From: Laccaria trichodermophora
Taxonomy: Eukaryota > Basidiomycota > Agaricomycetes > Agaricales > Hydnangiaceae
NCBI GenBank assembly: GCA_018417955.1
Contig: JACTVC010000041.1
Span: 248,001 to 312,000 of the forward strand
Direction: 5' to 3'
DNA: 64,000 nt
Below are positions 1 to 12,421 of this stretch, in pieces. Each line of letters begins with the position of its first letter. Within the stretch, counting starts at the first letter, position 1. The notes below the pieces were generated by a model that was not told where the DNA came from, made no database searches, and was given only the letters and a program-made list of their open reading frames with translations. The position numbers and the translations under genes are program-made.

Positions 1-386
1 GCCAAGTCTCCTCGATAAACAAACCTTCTTTACCAAGTTCTCCCTTCACGTCAACGTACTCGCATTATGCATGATCAGTATTCTTCTTGAATTCGTGCGA
101 TGGGTCGGTACCCTAGGTTCGCACCCAAATCGTCACGCCGCACCGCATATTCTGTCCCACTCCCAGGCGTAGAAACATGGAACACGTGATTGGGGGTAAT
201 TGGCCCATAACTTTCCAAATTCTGCGCGATCCGTACCCTCATCGCACGCTGCATATTAGCCCTGTCATTCCCACGACTGTGTTCGGGAAGGGCGCTTAGC
301 ATCGTTAGACTTTTCAAAATAGGTAGAGTTGCGCATATGTCCAAAAGCGACCACTGAATTTTAAATTTAGCACCGTTCGACTAGTT

Positions 387-1757
387 TTAAATGGAAAGGC
401 ATACGATTGCATTTTCTCTGGTAGGGGATGGATTCTCCGCATCATCACGGATCTCTTCTTCTCCTCTCGGAATGTCCTCTGAGTTTATGGGTAGTTCGAG
501 AAGGGTGAGGCGTGTGCCTTTTTTGATTACATTGGAACAATGGTTTCCAAAACACCACTCCCCTTGATTACTTGAACGAACTTGAAAAGACTCCAGGGAA
601 GAGATATGATTCTCGAGACCTTGTTCATAAAAGTGGATCGCAGTTTGATTGGACACCCACAGAGATGTGCCACACAACGTCGTCGTAATAAGCTTGAGAC
701 GTCGAAGACCAGAAAACGTTGTCAAGTATTCGACCAAGGCAGGCTGGACGGCGTCAGTGACAAGTTCTTGTAAATGGATTTTCTCTGATCGCAAAGTTGA
801 CCAAATTCTTTCTCCCAAAAATTCGGGACTCTGATCTTCTATAGTTTCACCAAAGGGCGAAGAAATGATACGAATAGTGAGCGAGGTCAACGATCTCAAA
901 TGGCGTAGTGCGCTCGCGTCGAATGTCAAATATAGGCCGCTCAACGTGAGATGTGCGATTTTCAAGCAATTTGACCTGGATGTCTCCGTAAGAAAGGCTT
1001 GAAAGGTTGGTGGGTCCCCGTCGAAAGCAAACTCAGTGATTGTGAGACTCGTCAACTCCGGCTGATTCCGTCCAATAAGTCCTGCGACGGTGCGGATAAT
1101 TGAGGCGCGATACTCGCAGCCGGTATCAAGGGTGAGTTTTTTGAGGTTTGACAGCCGCCGGCCAGGGAATAGCACAGGAGGATCTCGATACTTATAAACA
1201 CGCAAATGAAGGTCCTCCAGAACCGGGAGTGATGCAAGGGCATCTACGACTAGAGGATTTATCCACTCTGGGTCGGATTGACCCAGATCCCATCTAGTGG
1301 AAGGAATTAATGTATTACCCGAATCCTGGGACTTGACTCACACTACTCGACGAACCCCAACAAGAGAACCAATAGCGGGCAACAGGAACGACCTAATCTT
1401 GACTTCTTCCAAAGGAGTAGCTCCTTTTTGACGGAATGCCTCGGGCCATAGGGGATCTATTCTGAGCTTGGTTGCATATTTTGAGGCGGACGTTGGCTTT
1501 GGTTCCGTTGTAGCCAGACTCTCAACTTGAGACGCAAGACGTTTAAAGGCTAAAACAATCCCCGACAGGATTTGTGGCTCCAAAGCGAGATTAATCCGTT
1601 TACATACTAAGCGGAGAGTCTTGTCTGCCGCCTACCCAAGAAACCTGAGTGAGTTGAATGGCGGCTGAAAGTTGGATTTTTTAAGATCTGAAAGCCAACA
1701 TACCTCAGCACCTATTTCTTGGAGAAGCTCCGTAGGTAACGACAATAACCCGCTCAT
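387..1757 (-). CDS. F-box/LRR-like protein, 3 exons
   Basis: Spliced model: exons 1757-1704, 1631-1342 and 1293-387, giving 416 aa with all phases consistent (0, then 2). Exon 1 encodes a compact F-box start (LLSLPTELLQEIGAE) and exon 2 continues it with AADKTLRLVCKRINLALEP, the usual helix 2/3 part of an F-box. Exon 3 carries leucine-rich repeats (for example LKKLTLDTGCE, LKIAHLTLSGLYL and LRSLTSLTIRI). Such proteins recruit substrates to SCF (SKP1-cullin) ubiquitin ligases; the target cannot be told from sequence. The first ATG of the F-box was taken as start because no better in-frame ATG precedes it. The family is highly expanded in agaricomycetes, so the gene may be lineage-specific. Confidence 0.8.
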
Positions 1758-2792
1758 GAATCTGGGATGACACAAGGTACTGAGCTGCTGTGCACTGAGT
1801 TATCTTCGTCAAGGTTGGGGGTTTGACGCATCGATATCGATGGTGTGCATTGCTACCGCCGGCAAAGTCCGACGCAAGCAACTCAAAGCACCGTTTGTAT
1901 ATTGGCACCGAATCAGGACACAACATGTACAGTTCGCAAACACGCCCCTTCAGCAGAGAAAAACGGTCCACAAAGGCTTGGCCGCATTCAGTGCAAATTT
2001 ATCTTGAAACGAGTGCTATACCGTTTTCGAAGAGTAATACGAGCCGCAGCACTCCATTTATGGTAGGTATACGTGCTCCAATCTGATCATACGGGATTGC
2101 GGCGTGCGCCCGTGGTTGTTTGTCCACAGCGAGGCGGAGTCTGAGAATTTTGCAAAGGTGTCTAGAATTTGCATCTTGCTGTAATGACAACACAAACAGT
2201 GAGGAGGGAATTGTCGGAAAAAACGCAGACATGTAATCTCCAAGTAAGTAATCTCCCCGAGAAAGCAAGTGAATTCCCGGATATCATTGTTTTGAGTCAA
2301 TCAACTTTGGTAATTTTGGTAAATACCTTTTGAAGAAAAACTGTTGTGTTGTCTACAGAAGGAAGAATATAGGTGTGCGAGGCGCTAGGAAATGCACGAA
2401 GGTAAGGTTGGTAGAGAAAAGAGCACAGGGCTTGCGTCAGCCAATACCGCCTCCTTCAAGAGTCAAGCGGTCGCACAAAGCGAGCGAATGCGGTCTTGTG
2501 AGTGAAGCCTGCGAGATGTTGTCCAGACAGATGGATGGATCCTCGCAATTACATTTGTGTCCCTGTTTTAATAATATGATAACATTCGACCCATTCTGCC
2601 ATGAAAATTTTATCCTTGTCTTCACTCACAGATCCCATAAATTTGTGAGGAATTTTATGAAGTTCTAAGGGCAGTGGCCGAGAAAGGCAAGCGTGCAAAA
2701 CAACTCAACTTTCCCACACTACCCAATTTAGCGTCTGTGCGCAACAGCAAGTCAACCACCAACCATCCAAGAATCCTCAAGAGCACGACGAG
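1758..2792. other. Intergenic, no supported gene
   Basis: Between the F-box gene and the eL37 gene, which diverge from here. Several ORFs of 60-112 codons occur on both strands but overlap each other and show no domain, splice pattern or composition that I would call coding. The part nearest 2792 is the eL37 promoter and 5' leader. Confidence 0.5.
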
Positions 2793-3634
2793 ATGGTGAG
2801 TCCTCGTTCCTCCTATGCGTCTATATGAAGGTCTTTGAGCGGATAAACGTGCTTTTGGAGCGGAGGGACGATGGGGAGGGGTGGATGCGTGGGGTGTGGT
2901 TTGGATGATGTGTTGGAATTTTCGCCGTGGTTGGAATTTATGGCGCTCGGATGGCGGGGACGATGATTCTGTGCTTTTCTGCGACTTTATTTTCAGAAAG
3001 TCTTATGCTGACGGATGTGTTCTTCCCTCCTCGTTGTGCCCGGATCGGTTTTTTTCTCTAGACGAAAGGTGTGTCTCCACTTTCAACAGCCCGATTGGAA
3101 TCTTCTTTCCTGACTACATCTCTTTTCTTTCCGTGCAGGTACTTCGTCCTTTGGGTACGTCTCTCCCTCTCCCCTTTGAAACCTCCCACTGATCAACCCA
3201 TCTTCACTCACAGTAAGCGACACACCAAGTCCCACACGCTCTGCCGGCGCTGCGGGAACCGCGCCTTCCACAGGCAACACAAAAGTGCGTTTTCCGCACA
3301 GCTGCTACTTCGTCGTTATCAGTGGGCTGATTGGTATCGTCCGTTCCGTAGCCTGCGCACAATGCGGATACCCCGCTGCTAAGTTGAGGTCGTACGAGTG
3401 GGGCCAGAAGGCCAAGCGTAGAAAGACGACTGGGACTGGACGGATGAGGTACCTCAAGGATGTGTCGAGGAGGTTCAAGAATGGGTTTAGGTAGGTCATT
3501 TTGCTTGCCTTCACCACCCTCCGCTTTGTCGTTTTTTTTTCCTTCTCTCCTGCGCTAAACTCATGCTGACCAATCACCCTTTCAGAGAAAACACGGTGGC
3601 GAAGAAGAGGGTCAAGGCTACATCTGACGCATAA
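2793..3634 (+). CDS. RPL37: 60S ribosomal protein eL37, 6 exons
   Basis: Exons 2793-2795 (the ATG alone), 3062-3068 (7 nt), 3139-3154 (16 nt), 3214-3284, 3352-3490 and 3586-3634 give 94 aa. The product starts [19 protein letters not shown] and contains the zinc-finger cysteines CRRCG and [10 protein letters not shown], then [17 protein letters not shown], closely matching eL37 across eukaryotes in length and sequence. It is a structural component of the large ribosomal subunit. The start is forced by the conserved N-terminus, which needs the two microexons. Introns are dense near the 5' end, as in many basidiomycete ribosomal protein genes. Confidence 0.97.
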
Positions 3635-5710
3635 ACTTACTACTATGATGCCCCCCGTCGCCCGCCATCCATTCTTTCTAGGCTCAAAGTCGTACTGCAC
3701 TGCACGAAAAATAAACATGCTCTATGCTATGCATTCTGTCTCTTTCTTCTTCTTTTGAATGAAGTGCGCGAGCGAACAGGCGGCACAATGCGGGTTTTCT
3801 TCCGTCATGTCTGATTTGAAGAGGCGAAATAGTCATGTGGAAGCTGGCTGACCTATGACCTGCAGGAATACCCTCTTACCCTGCTACTCGTTCTTGTTTC
3901 ATGAGATTCCTCGTTCATGCTAATGAAGCCAAGAGAACCCCATCACTCCCTGTATTCGGCAACGACAAATTGAGTTTACGAAGTTGGTTAGCAGGACCCA
4001 AGGCATGACCTCGGGACCAACTTCAACGACATATTTGATCTTCTCGGTTACTTGAGTACTTCCTTTGTGAGCACAGATGAAGGGAGGAACCACTGGGTTT
4101 CTGTCACCTGCCAGTGCTGCATCTTTCATGCTTCCGATATTGGTGCGGTGTCTATCTTGTCCGATAAGATGCAGGATGTGGGGCTACTGGGCCATTAGGA
4201 ATCTTATCTATTCTGAGATGAAGCTCCGGAAAATGCCGTCGATTGATTTTGGACCGGAAGGAAGTTCCGGTTGGTATGCCACTGTGAGTATGGGCGCTCC
4301 GATGTTGCTAACGTTCTTTTGAACTTCTAAAGCTGAGGAAACTTGAAAGGGATGTACACCCCAGTTCGGAATCGGCACGACATTTCGAATAACAGATACC
4401 CTTGAATTTTTTTTGTCGTGTGCGCACTGCGATGGTTGGTAATTGCAAGAGGGATGCCAAATGACTATGAAACGTTGAAACCTGATGGGACGGGCCCTTA
4501 TTTTCGATCTTTTTACCCTGTGGACTCCTGTGGATGAAATCAATTACATATGCGATGGGTGTTAGTCGTTGGGCCGGGAGCAAAATGAAGTTTTGAATCC
4601 GCTTTTTCATTGGGAGATAGGATAAGATGTTATCTATGAAATGAGGAGTGTGAAGTGAGAGATATGATATGATACGTGGCACAACGTTGGGAGATCAGAG
4701 CCCTTAGCTTGTCTTATCTCCGCTGGACTGGTGACGGGATCAATGGTGTGAAAATGTTGAAGTTTGATTTGTGCGACGGCCACTTGATGGAGACGTGAGT
4801 CTGCTTCGGGGAATAAGAATGCATGGATGAATTTGAAGCATTCTTCCGAGTGCTGGGTTGAGGGAGGGCTCAGTGAGTCTTACTTGAATGGCGCTGGGAT
4901 GGTGTGATATACGGAAAAAGATTAGATGAAAACTTATCTATTAGGTAAAGATGATTGACCGAAGAAGGTTGTGCTTGTTCTGTCTTTTGAAGCGCAAGGC
5001 CAAAACCAGAGGTGAGCGACGAGCGTGATAAATAGATCTAATCACGCCGATAGCCGTAAGTCGTCCGGCACGACGCATCACGGCAACGACGAAATTTTTT
5101 ACGAGGACTTGGGGGTCCGTGGGGACACGGCCCTTTAGCCAAGCTGTGTGAACCTGGTGAACGTGTAAGAATGTTCCGTCTGCCCTGAGAGTGTCGTTTG
5201 TCTGTCAATCGCGCAAATTCCATGAACGTTGCACCTCGGTAGGATCTCGAAAAAGAAATAAAAAGTTGGATCCCTTCAAAGAACGTAAAGAACTGGTGGT
5301 AATCTGATACGAGGCGAGAGTGAGGCTTTTAGCATGCCTGGGAAATGGCCGGCGTGATAGCGGTGATTATAACGGTTATCTAAGGTTTGAAGGACAAACA
5401 AGTCGTTTCTTATTGGCTATACGTAAGCCACGTTGTTATCAGTTATTTATTATCAGTTATCTCAAAGGTCTCGCTGGCCTTCTTTCCTGGTTTCGTATCC
5501 CCCCATTTCCCATCAAGCAACTTTCCTCCTCGTCGTTGGCCACGACGAGCTCCCTACACTGGTCATCGTACGTATCATTGACCTCACTGTTCACCGCCCC
5601 TCCTTATCGCCGTGCACCTCGTAGCTCCCGTCATCTTCCCCTGACTTCACGGACCTACTGACAACTTAGCTACAAGTCGATACCCGCCCTCATCGACCAT
5701 ACCTGAAAAA
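3635..5710. other. Long intergenic region, possible gene relic at 3920-4682
   Basis: About 2 kb between eL37 and the Urbs1-like gene. On the minus strand three open stretches in different frames (4308-4682, 4208-4543, 3920-4129) follow each other and have protein-like composition (for example NVVPIPNWGVHPFQ and NPVVPPFICAHKGSTQVTEK). No splice pattern links them convincingly and I do not recognise the family, so a decayed gene is possible. The last 350 bp is the promoter of the downstream GATA factor. Confidence 0.35.
5376..5461. promoter_or_regulatory. Cluster of GATA motifs upstream of the Urbs1-like gene
   Basis: TTATC (reverse complement GATAA) occurs at 5376-5380, 5436-5440, 5450-5454 and 5457-5461, the last two 7 bp apart, and a forward GATA lies at 5356-5359. 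Two more TTATC sites lie at the start of intron 2 (6040-6044 and 6047-6051). Iron-responsive GATA repressors bind GATAA-type sites, so autoregulation is a reasonable inference. GATA motifs are common by chance; the spacing is the notable part. Confidence 0.45.
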
Positions 5711-8700
5711 ATGTCTCCGGTCGTTCTTGAATCGCCCGTGCTGAGCATCCACCATTCACCCATGGCACACCTGCAGCAGTTCAACCCAAACACTTTGCCA
5801 GATCAGCAGAACGAGTCGCGGTCAGGTGAGAGCGGCACGGGTGCAACTTTTCAATCTAGACTGACGCCCGTTTTTTTGTTCGTCCAGGTGCACTGGACGA
5901 GTTTAGCTTCTCGTCGTCTCCAGCAGCGTTGCTGTCGCAAAGTCGTGGTCCATGCGTCAACTGTGGTACCACAGATACACCTCTATGGAGGCGCGACGCA
6001 GACGGCAACTCTATCTGCAACGCTTGTGGTAAGTGTCATTTATCGGTTATCTCAAGCCCTTGCCCTTTGTATGCCCTTTCCCCATTTCAATCTCGTCTCG
6101 GTCGTGCAACGAGGGAGCGCAGTTGTAGACACGTGGCTTTGACTCGCGGCGATATATGATGTTGGTGGTCCTTGCTCGCGTGCCATTATCTTTCTTTCTT
6201 GCGTATGTCCCCCTTCCGTGCGGAGGGGGTGATCATGGATCAAGCACCGCGACGCATGCGAGGACAGGGGCGTGCAACCACACGTCATTGGGCTGGCTGA
6301 CTGTTCTCAAACACTTGAGCTAACAACAGGCCCGTCGCACACCACGTTTCCGTTTCCTCGTCTGCTCCCTCTATGTGATAATGCAATCTCCGAAGATCAT
6401 AACAGATGCCCTATGCCACAAGGCTTGTCAATCCCCATCTATGGCTGCTGCCCTTTTTCGCCAATACCACACCTCTTTTTTGGTTTTTCATCCCTGCAGC
6501 ATGTATCGTCTCCTCGTTTCGAGGTTGCCCGATGCGATTGCGATTGCTGTCTGGATGCTGTTGAATCGTATCACCACTTGACATCAAGGAGCTTCTCATC
6601 TCGTTCGCTCCATGTCCACGACTCTCCCTTCCCCTCTTCCCATGCAACTACTCCGCTTCCTTCCCTCCTGTTAGATCTCCTCTACAATCCCATCTTAATA
6701 GCCTCCCATTCGATCTATTTTTTTTTTTCGCATCATCTAAAGTTAACAAATGCACTCATCCTCATCTTCAGGGCTCTATCAAAAATCGCGACACATGCCC
6801 CGTCCTTCATCTCTTGCCCGTACTCCTCCACCATCTGCTCCTGCTACAGCCGTTGTACCCACTCCAACGGCTCCACCAACCACCACAGCCTCTTCGGCAA
6901 TCGGGCCTTCCCCATTTGCCCCCAGCTCCCTGAACTCCAACGCCGTCCCTGCACCTCTCGGGAAGCCACCATCGCCACAAACCATGCAAAAGCTTCTACA
7001 ACAGCAGTCACATCAAGCACCTGCACCCTCTACCAGCAACGCCTCGCCCACCACAGCGAAGACACATACCACCAGTACGGGTGGAACATGCCCTGGCGAC
7101 GGGCGTTGTGACGGCACCGGTGGATCATCGTCGTGTTCTGGTTGTCCTACGTACAACAACGCACTCTCCGTCTCTGCTCGTCTGGAAGAACAACAAAAAC
7201 AGCAGCAGAGCGATGCGGACATGGTCGGCGTGGAAAATACTGGGTCCCCGCAAGCTGGATCGCCCAAGGATGTGGGGGCAGCTGCCTCGCCTGGTACTGC
7301 GAACGATGGCGATGTCAGCAGCAGCCATGGCGCTGGTGCTGGAAGGAAGGTGCGTGCCGCTGTTGGTGCGCTTAGCTGCGCCAATTGCGGGACGAGCACG
7401 ACTCCGCTTTGGAGGAGGGATGATGTTGGCAATAATATTTGTAATGCGTGTGGTGAGTTTTCTTTTGCGTTTGGCTTGGATCTCTTGCCTGTTTTTTTTA
7501 ATTCATTCATTCACACTCGTCGTTTCATTTCTCTTGGACGCTTGCCCATATTTGTTGAATTTGCCCTTTTTGGGAGCAAATCGTTTTGCTGGCAAGGGCG
7601 ATCATTTTCTACATCTTATCAGATACCATCATCACTATCCGGGTCATATGATCTGCCTTTTGACATTTTGTCAACTGCTCGCCGCGATCTGTCTGCTACC
7701 AGGGATTGATACGTTGACGCTTGGCTTATTGCCTCGCCCGATTTCTTCCCTCGATGGAGCTGTTTTTCTTTTCCACCGCTTGTCTTGTTATCTTTCATGG
7801 ATCATTTCTATATCTGCCTCAACAACAAGACTGACTTTAATCCCCTCTTTTTCCCCGTGTAGGGCTGTTTTTCAAGTTGCACGGTACACACCGACCCAAT
7901 TCGATGAAGAAAACCGTCATCAAGCGTCGGAAACGCGTCCCAGCTGCTTCAGGTGCAGCAGCGGCGGGTCGCATGTCTGATCAAGCGGCTGCAGAAGCCC
8001 TGGTTGCCGTCGGTCGTGCGGGTGGTGTTGGTGGAGGGAACGGGAATGGAACCGCCACTGGTGAAGAGAGCGATGGGGAGGCTGAACAGCCGAAGAGGAA
8101 GCGTGCTAAACGGGGCGCTGCGGGTGGTGGCAAGACGACTCGTGCGTCGGCTGCTGCTGCTGCTTCTAGGGAGGACGATGATATGGGGGAGGATAGTGAA
8201 CCCAGTGTGCGTGAGCGGAAGAGGCCGGCTGTTAATGGGTGGGGACCAGACGCTGCTGCGCGTTCGGCGTCCCCGTCACATCGTGCTTCTTCCAGGACTC
8301 AAGACTACGCCGCCCATCTCTCTCGGGGTGCACCACCGCATTCGTTTACGGGTGGTTCTCCCCATCCGTTTGAGTTGCCACCTCTTGCGGCGCTGAGTAA
8401 TGGTGCTGCTGCTGCTTTTTTGACTGCGAGACCTGATTTTGCGGCTGCTACCCAGTCGAGCTATATGAGGTCTGGGTCTAACGCACCGAGTAGGACGCAT
8501 TCGCCTCTGAATCCTGGAGTTGCGGGGGGGTACATCTTGCCCCCTCCGCATATCCTCACTGGTTACTACCCCGGTGGACCTCCCCCTCCAGGGGATCTAG
8601 CCAACTTGATGCACCTCGGTTTGGCGGCTGGTGCTGCGATGGGAGGGCTGGGTATGCCGCCCACCTTGGCTGATCTGGAGCGGCATTACTTTGAGCTAGG

Positions 8701-9004
8701 AGAGCACAAGAAGAGCTGGGAGGAGATGATGGAGAGGACGGATAGGATTATGGCGGGTGTGAAGAGGACTATTGATGAGATGAAGGGATTGAGGCTGTCA
8801 TCGTCTCCTCCTCGCCAACCTTCCCCTTTGGCGAATTCAATCACCGCCAATCCTGGTCAGGCGAGTCCTTCTCAAGTGGGACATTCTTTGCCTGCTGCGG
8901 GTGGTGCGTCTGTACCGCTTGCTAGGGGCAGCAGCGGTTCCAACCGGGAAGAACGAAGGGATAGTGTGTGGCCGGTTACTGAACCGGCTTCTACTCGTGA
9001 TTGA
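5711..9004 (+). CDS. urbs1: Two-finger GATA factor, Urbs1/SreA/Sre1 iron-repressor type
   Basis: Exons 5711-5825, 5888-6028, 6772-7452 and 7863-9004 give 692 aa. There are two GATA fingers with C-x2-C-x17-C-x2-C loops: [14 protein letters not shown]...CNACG followed by [11 protein letters not shown], and [14 protein letters not shown]...CNACG followed by [16 protein letters not shown]. Between them lies the cysteine-rich motif [12 protein letters not shown]...CSGCPTYNN, the hallmark of fungal iron-responsive repressors that shut down siderophore and iron-uptake genes when iron is plentiful. Each finger is split by an intron at the same point, directly after NACG. Introns 2 and 3 are unusually long (743 and 410 bp). 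The C-terminus has an Ala/Gly/Pro-rich stretch and a charged, probably coiled-coil helix (from about [17 protein letters not shown]). It acts in the nucleus. Confidence 0.93.
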
Positions 9005-9606
9005 GGAGCTTTGATCTTTCTTTTTCTATTCTAGCGCCCCCTTCTTATATGGACTTCAACCTTTCCCCTCGCAGCCGCCACCTCTTAATTCGGATTCGTC
9101 TCGTGTTTCCCTCTCGGCCATGCACTTCGCGCCTTTCAGGCATTATGCTAATATGTACGCCCCGACCTCGCCTCATTATGTCTTTATCTCGTCTGCAACC
9201 TTATATCTCGGGCGGAGGGATCGTTCACAAAAGGACCGATCCCATTATCGGAATATCTATCTTTTGTCCCCCTTACCTTCAAGTTAACTATCTACCAGCC
9301 GCCCTCTAGTACTTTCCTCTTTTCTCCTATGTATATAGCTCCTCCTTCCCTTCTCCCCCCCCCCCCACCCCCCCTCGCTTGCTTTCGTCTTGTCTCGTTT
9401 TGCTTGCTGTCGCCCCACTCCACTTATCACTGTTACATATTGTATCGAGGTTGTGTAGAACACGCTTCCTATTACATAATAGTATTCTTGTACTTTTGCC
9501 CTTTGAATTTAAAGTACATGCATATAGTATTGTCGACCTCCAAAGTGAAGTCCTTGAGTATCGATAATCTTACAGGATTAGTACTGAGTAGGGTTCATCA
9601 AGATCA
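9005..9606. other. Intergenic between convergent genes
   Basis: 3' regions of the convergent urbs1-like and deaminase genes. Pyrimidine-rich, with a C-homopolymer tract around 9354-9375. No gene seen. Confidence 0.6.
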
Positions 9607-11690
9607 TCAAGAGTCATCCGAATCTAACTCGGGCGAGGAGTCATCGTCAGATAGACCCGGGCCAGAGGTATCTGAAGCGTAAGGGCTGGATACATGGTGA
9701 GTGAAGAATCTCTGGAGGCTGCAGAAAACCTCTCTGCGAAGATGTAGCAGCGTCTCCGTGACTAGATGGTCTGGCACCCAAGGCGGCAGGTTACATGGTG
9801 GCCCGCTGACCTTCTGGGGAGGACGAACTCTGATCTTCCGTCCTTCATGGCCGGTGAGAGTGCTTAGGAATGCACTGCAAATGTTACAGCATAATTGAGA
9901 TAAACCAATGGCATTTGAGGTACAATGCTGCCGGCATGTAAACCTATGGTCGAATCACTGAAGAGAACAATGCTCACAAACAACTGGTCCCATCGGTTAG
10001 GGTCTGGCCTGTGCATGAGACTTGCTAAGCACGCCTCGGAATGAACACGACCGTGAAAAGTTGTAACTCCTTTGTGAAGGGGGCTGTTATCCCCAAGCTC
10101 GTCAAGGAGGGCACCTTCCTCTAGCAAATGTTCGAACAGTCTGATGGCGTTGCTACTGCTGAAGTCGCCGCTGTAGTCTGTAGCCACGGACGGTAAGCAG
10201 TCTTGAAAGACGTGGCGCCAGGTGTCTATTCGTAACTCGCCTCCTTCACTCCCACACTGCCAGGGCGGTGTTATCAAGGTTTTGATGGACACCTTGCATT
10301 TACGACCTGCCTTCACAGCAGAGTTTGATATATCTCCAAGGGCTGTACGAATGGTGTACAGTGCCTCGAAGAAGGAAACCTGCAGCTGGGCCCACTTGAT
10401 GTAGATCTGCTGAACGTCAAGGTTGAAATAGATGTTGAGAAGCTCAGCTTCTGCTTCGTCTTCATCCACAACGTTACTCTCCTTCCCCTCGGCAGATTTC
10501 GAGTCCTTCAGGCCCGGTAACGATATTTGGAGGTGTGGCAGCATGCGAGCTGTGTGCTCCTCAAACGCGGAAGAATATATGAGGTCGCGGAGGACCATGC
10601 CTAACGTTGTGACGGACGAGCATGCCTTGGACAGTTCGGGAGAGGCTGTAATGGATTCAAAGGGGGAATCACGACTGGTTTGGGCGTGGTCTTCCATCAG
10701 TGCAACGAGTCTGTCAAGACGACCGACAAATCCATCGGGGCCGATGAGGAAGCAAAGGAGGCCATGTATTTCATCGCATGTCTGTTTGTTATAGAGTGTG
10801 AAATGAGCAGATGGTTTGGAAAAGGCAGCGTGCCCCAGTTTTGTCAGATTCGGAAATTGAAGGGAGCCAAGCTTGCGCACAAACACGGGATCATGAAACC
10901 TGGCGAGGAAAAGAAGATCTCTTGCTTTTTGAAAGCCGTCAGGACACCGAGGCTGGCGAAAAGGTGCGCTGATAGATGAGGGTTTGGGAAGTGCCAAGAT
11001 ATTGTTGAGGAATGTTAAGGAGAATGAAGATGTGACCCGACGATGCATCTTGCGGCAGCTTGAAGCAATAACATACTTCATGACTCGTTTCCAGACTTTC
11101 ATACGAGCTTTTTCGTCTGGAGAGGACAGAAAAGAGTCGACACTTTCGTTCAATGTGTGAATGTGATGTTGAAGGGGCAGGGAGCGGCTGTTTGAAGGTG
11201 AGTATTGGAGGCAGTCAACGTGATCAATGAGGTCGTACCCAGTTCTCCATACCACGTCCAACGAATCACCAGCCATTGTCTCTATCGAGCACCGGGAACT
11301 CTCTAGTGAGACTTCAGCACAACCGTCTATCGATTCCGCCTCGTTTTGACGAGAAACATTTGGAGCACCGCAAGCAGCCAACTCCACAGTCAACGTGTCG
11401 TCCTGCAAGAATGGTCCAGCGAATGTGACCGCTATTCTCGCGTTTTCGGTGGCAAGAACGGTGGCGATGGCGTCCAAAGTATGAATGTGCGTCCTTCGGT
11501 AGTTGTATTGGATTTGGGATCCAGCACGAGCTTGATGAGAAGGCTTGCCAAGCTCGAGACCCAGCTCCAAGGTGCGCAGAACGGAAACGACGCCCGCTGT
11601 CGCACGAAGGGAAGCGTCAAGATCTTCTCGCGGGGAGGAAGACATGGTGATTGAAAGAAAAGACTTTACAGCATTGTCCAGCAACAGCAA
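9607..11690 (-). CDS. OTT_1508-like nucleic acid/nucleotide deaminase, 2 exons
   Basis: Exons 11690-9978 and 9927-9607, with a 50-bp intron (GTGAGC...GGCAG), give 677 aa. Exon 1 ends in HGRVHSEACLASL, a cytidine-deaminase-fold HxE motif (His550, Glu552). Exon 2 starts at once with the second zinc motif, IGLSQLCCNICSAFL (Cys584/585 and Cys588), so the active site is rebuilt only after splicing. This pairing, with a long variable N-terminal region, fits the OTT_1508-like deaminase family, which is expanded in basidiomycetes and thought to edit nucleic acids or act in defence; the substrate is unknown. The C-terminus is acidic and serine-rich. An alternative start at Met16 (11645) opens with MSSSPREDLDA and may be the real one. 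Confidence 0.75.
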
Positions 11691-12421
11691 AAGCTGTTAA
11701 TTTGGCGCTCAAATTAAAGGCTTTCAACCCTGTGTGGCTGTCAAAAATAAGCGCACAACTGACTCACACGTCGACTCTTCACGTCAATTACGCCGAAAGT
11801 TTGAAACCTTTTGGTGACATTGTTTCTTGGACTTCGTAGCGCTCCGTTTATCATGTTCTCCAAGTTCTATTTCGCTCTTTGTGCACTGTTGGTGCACTGC
11901 GGCCTGAGTCTAGTAAACCACTGGCAGGAGAAATTTGGCAGAAATGAGACTCAGATCCCAATCTGAGATATAACGAGTTGCAATTCTTCCCTCACCTTGA
12001 TCAACGAGTTCAGCTGTTGGAGGGATAAGCTGATCTGCTCAGAATCACCGTCCGTCGTCCGAGGATCAGACGTAAATTCATTCAAGTTAATTGTTTCTGC
12101 TTGTCATCGCACTTCGCTACAATTATCGACAAATATATATAGAGTTTAACTCTACAAGAAGCCAAAGTTCTTCCTACGTTCTCTCAGATGCTTGAAGCCC
12201 ATCAGGAGTTGAAACTGCAAATTATTTACCTTGCTTTGTGACCTTGAAAATTTCACCCGTTTCCCCGTCCTCGTCCTCTCCGAGTCCCCACAGCCTCGCG
12301 TCTTCACCGCCTACGTCGATGAAGATATGATTGTCATTTTCGATATATGACAGATAAGCATCAATTCATCCTAGCATCTGTGCTGTGCTTCGCTGAGGTA
12401 CTCAATACAATTTCCGATCCG
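11691..12421. other. Intergenic, no supported gene
   Basis: Promoter and 5' leader of the deaminase gene and the 3' region of the HIT gene. Only short overlapping ORFs; AT-rich around 12120-12150. I see no other feature. Confidence 0.5.

Noticed and set aside
7013..7510. 165-codon minus ORF inside the Urbs1-like gene
   Set aside because: It is antisense to a well-supported exon with two diagnostic motifs, and its Ser/Pro/Ala composition mirrors that exon.
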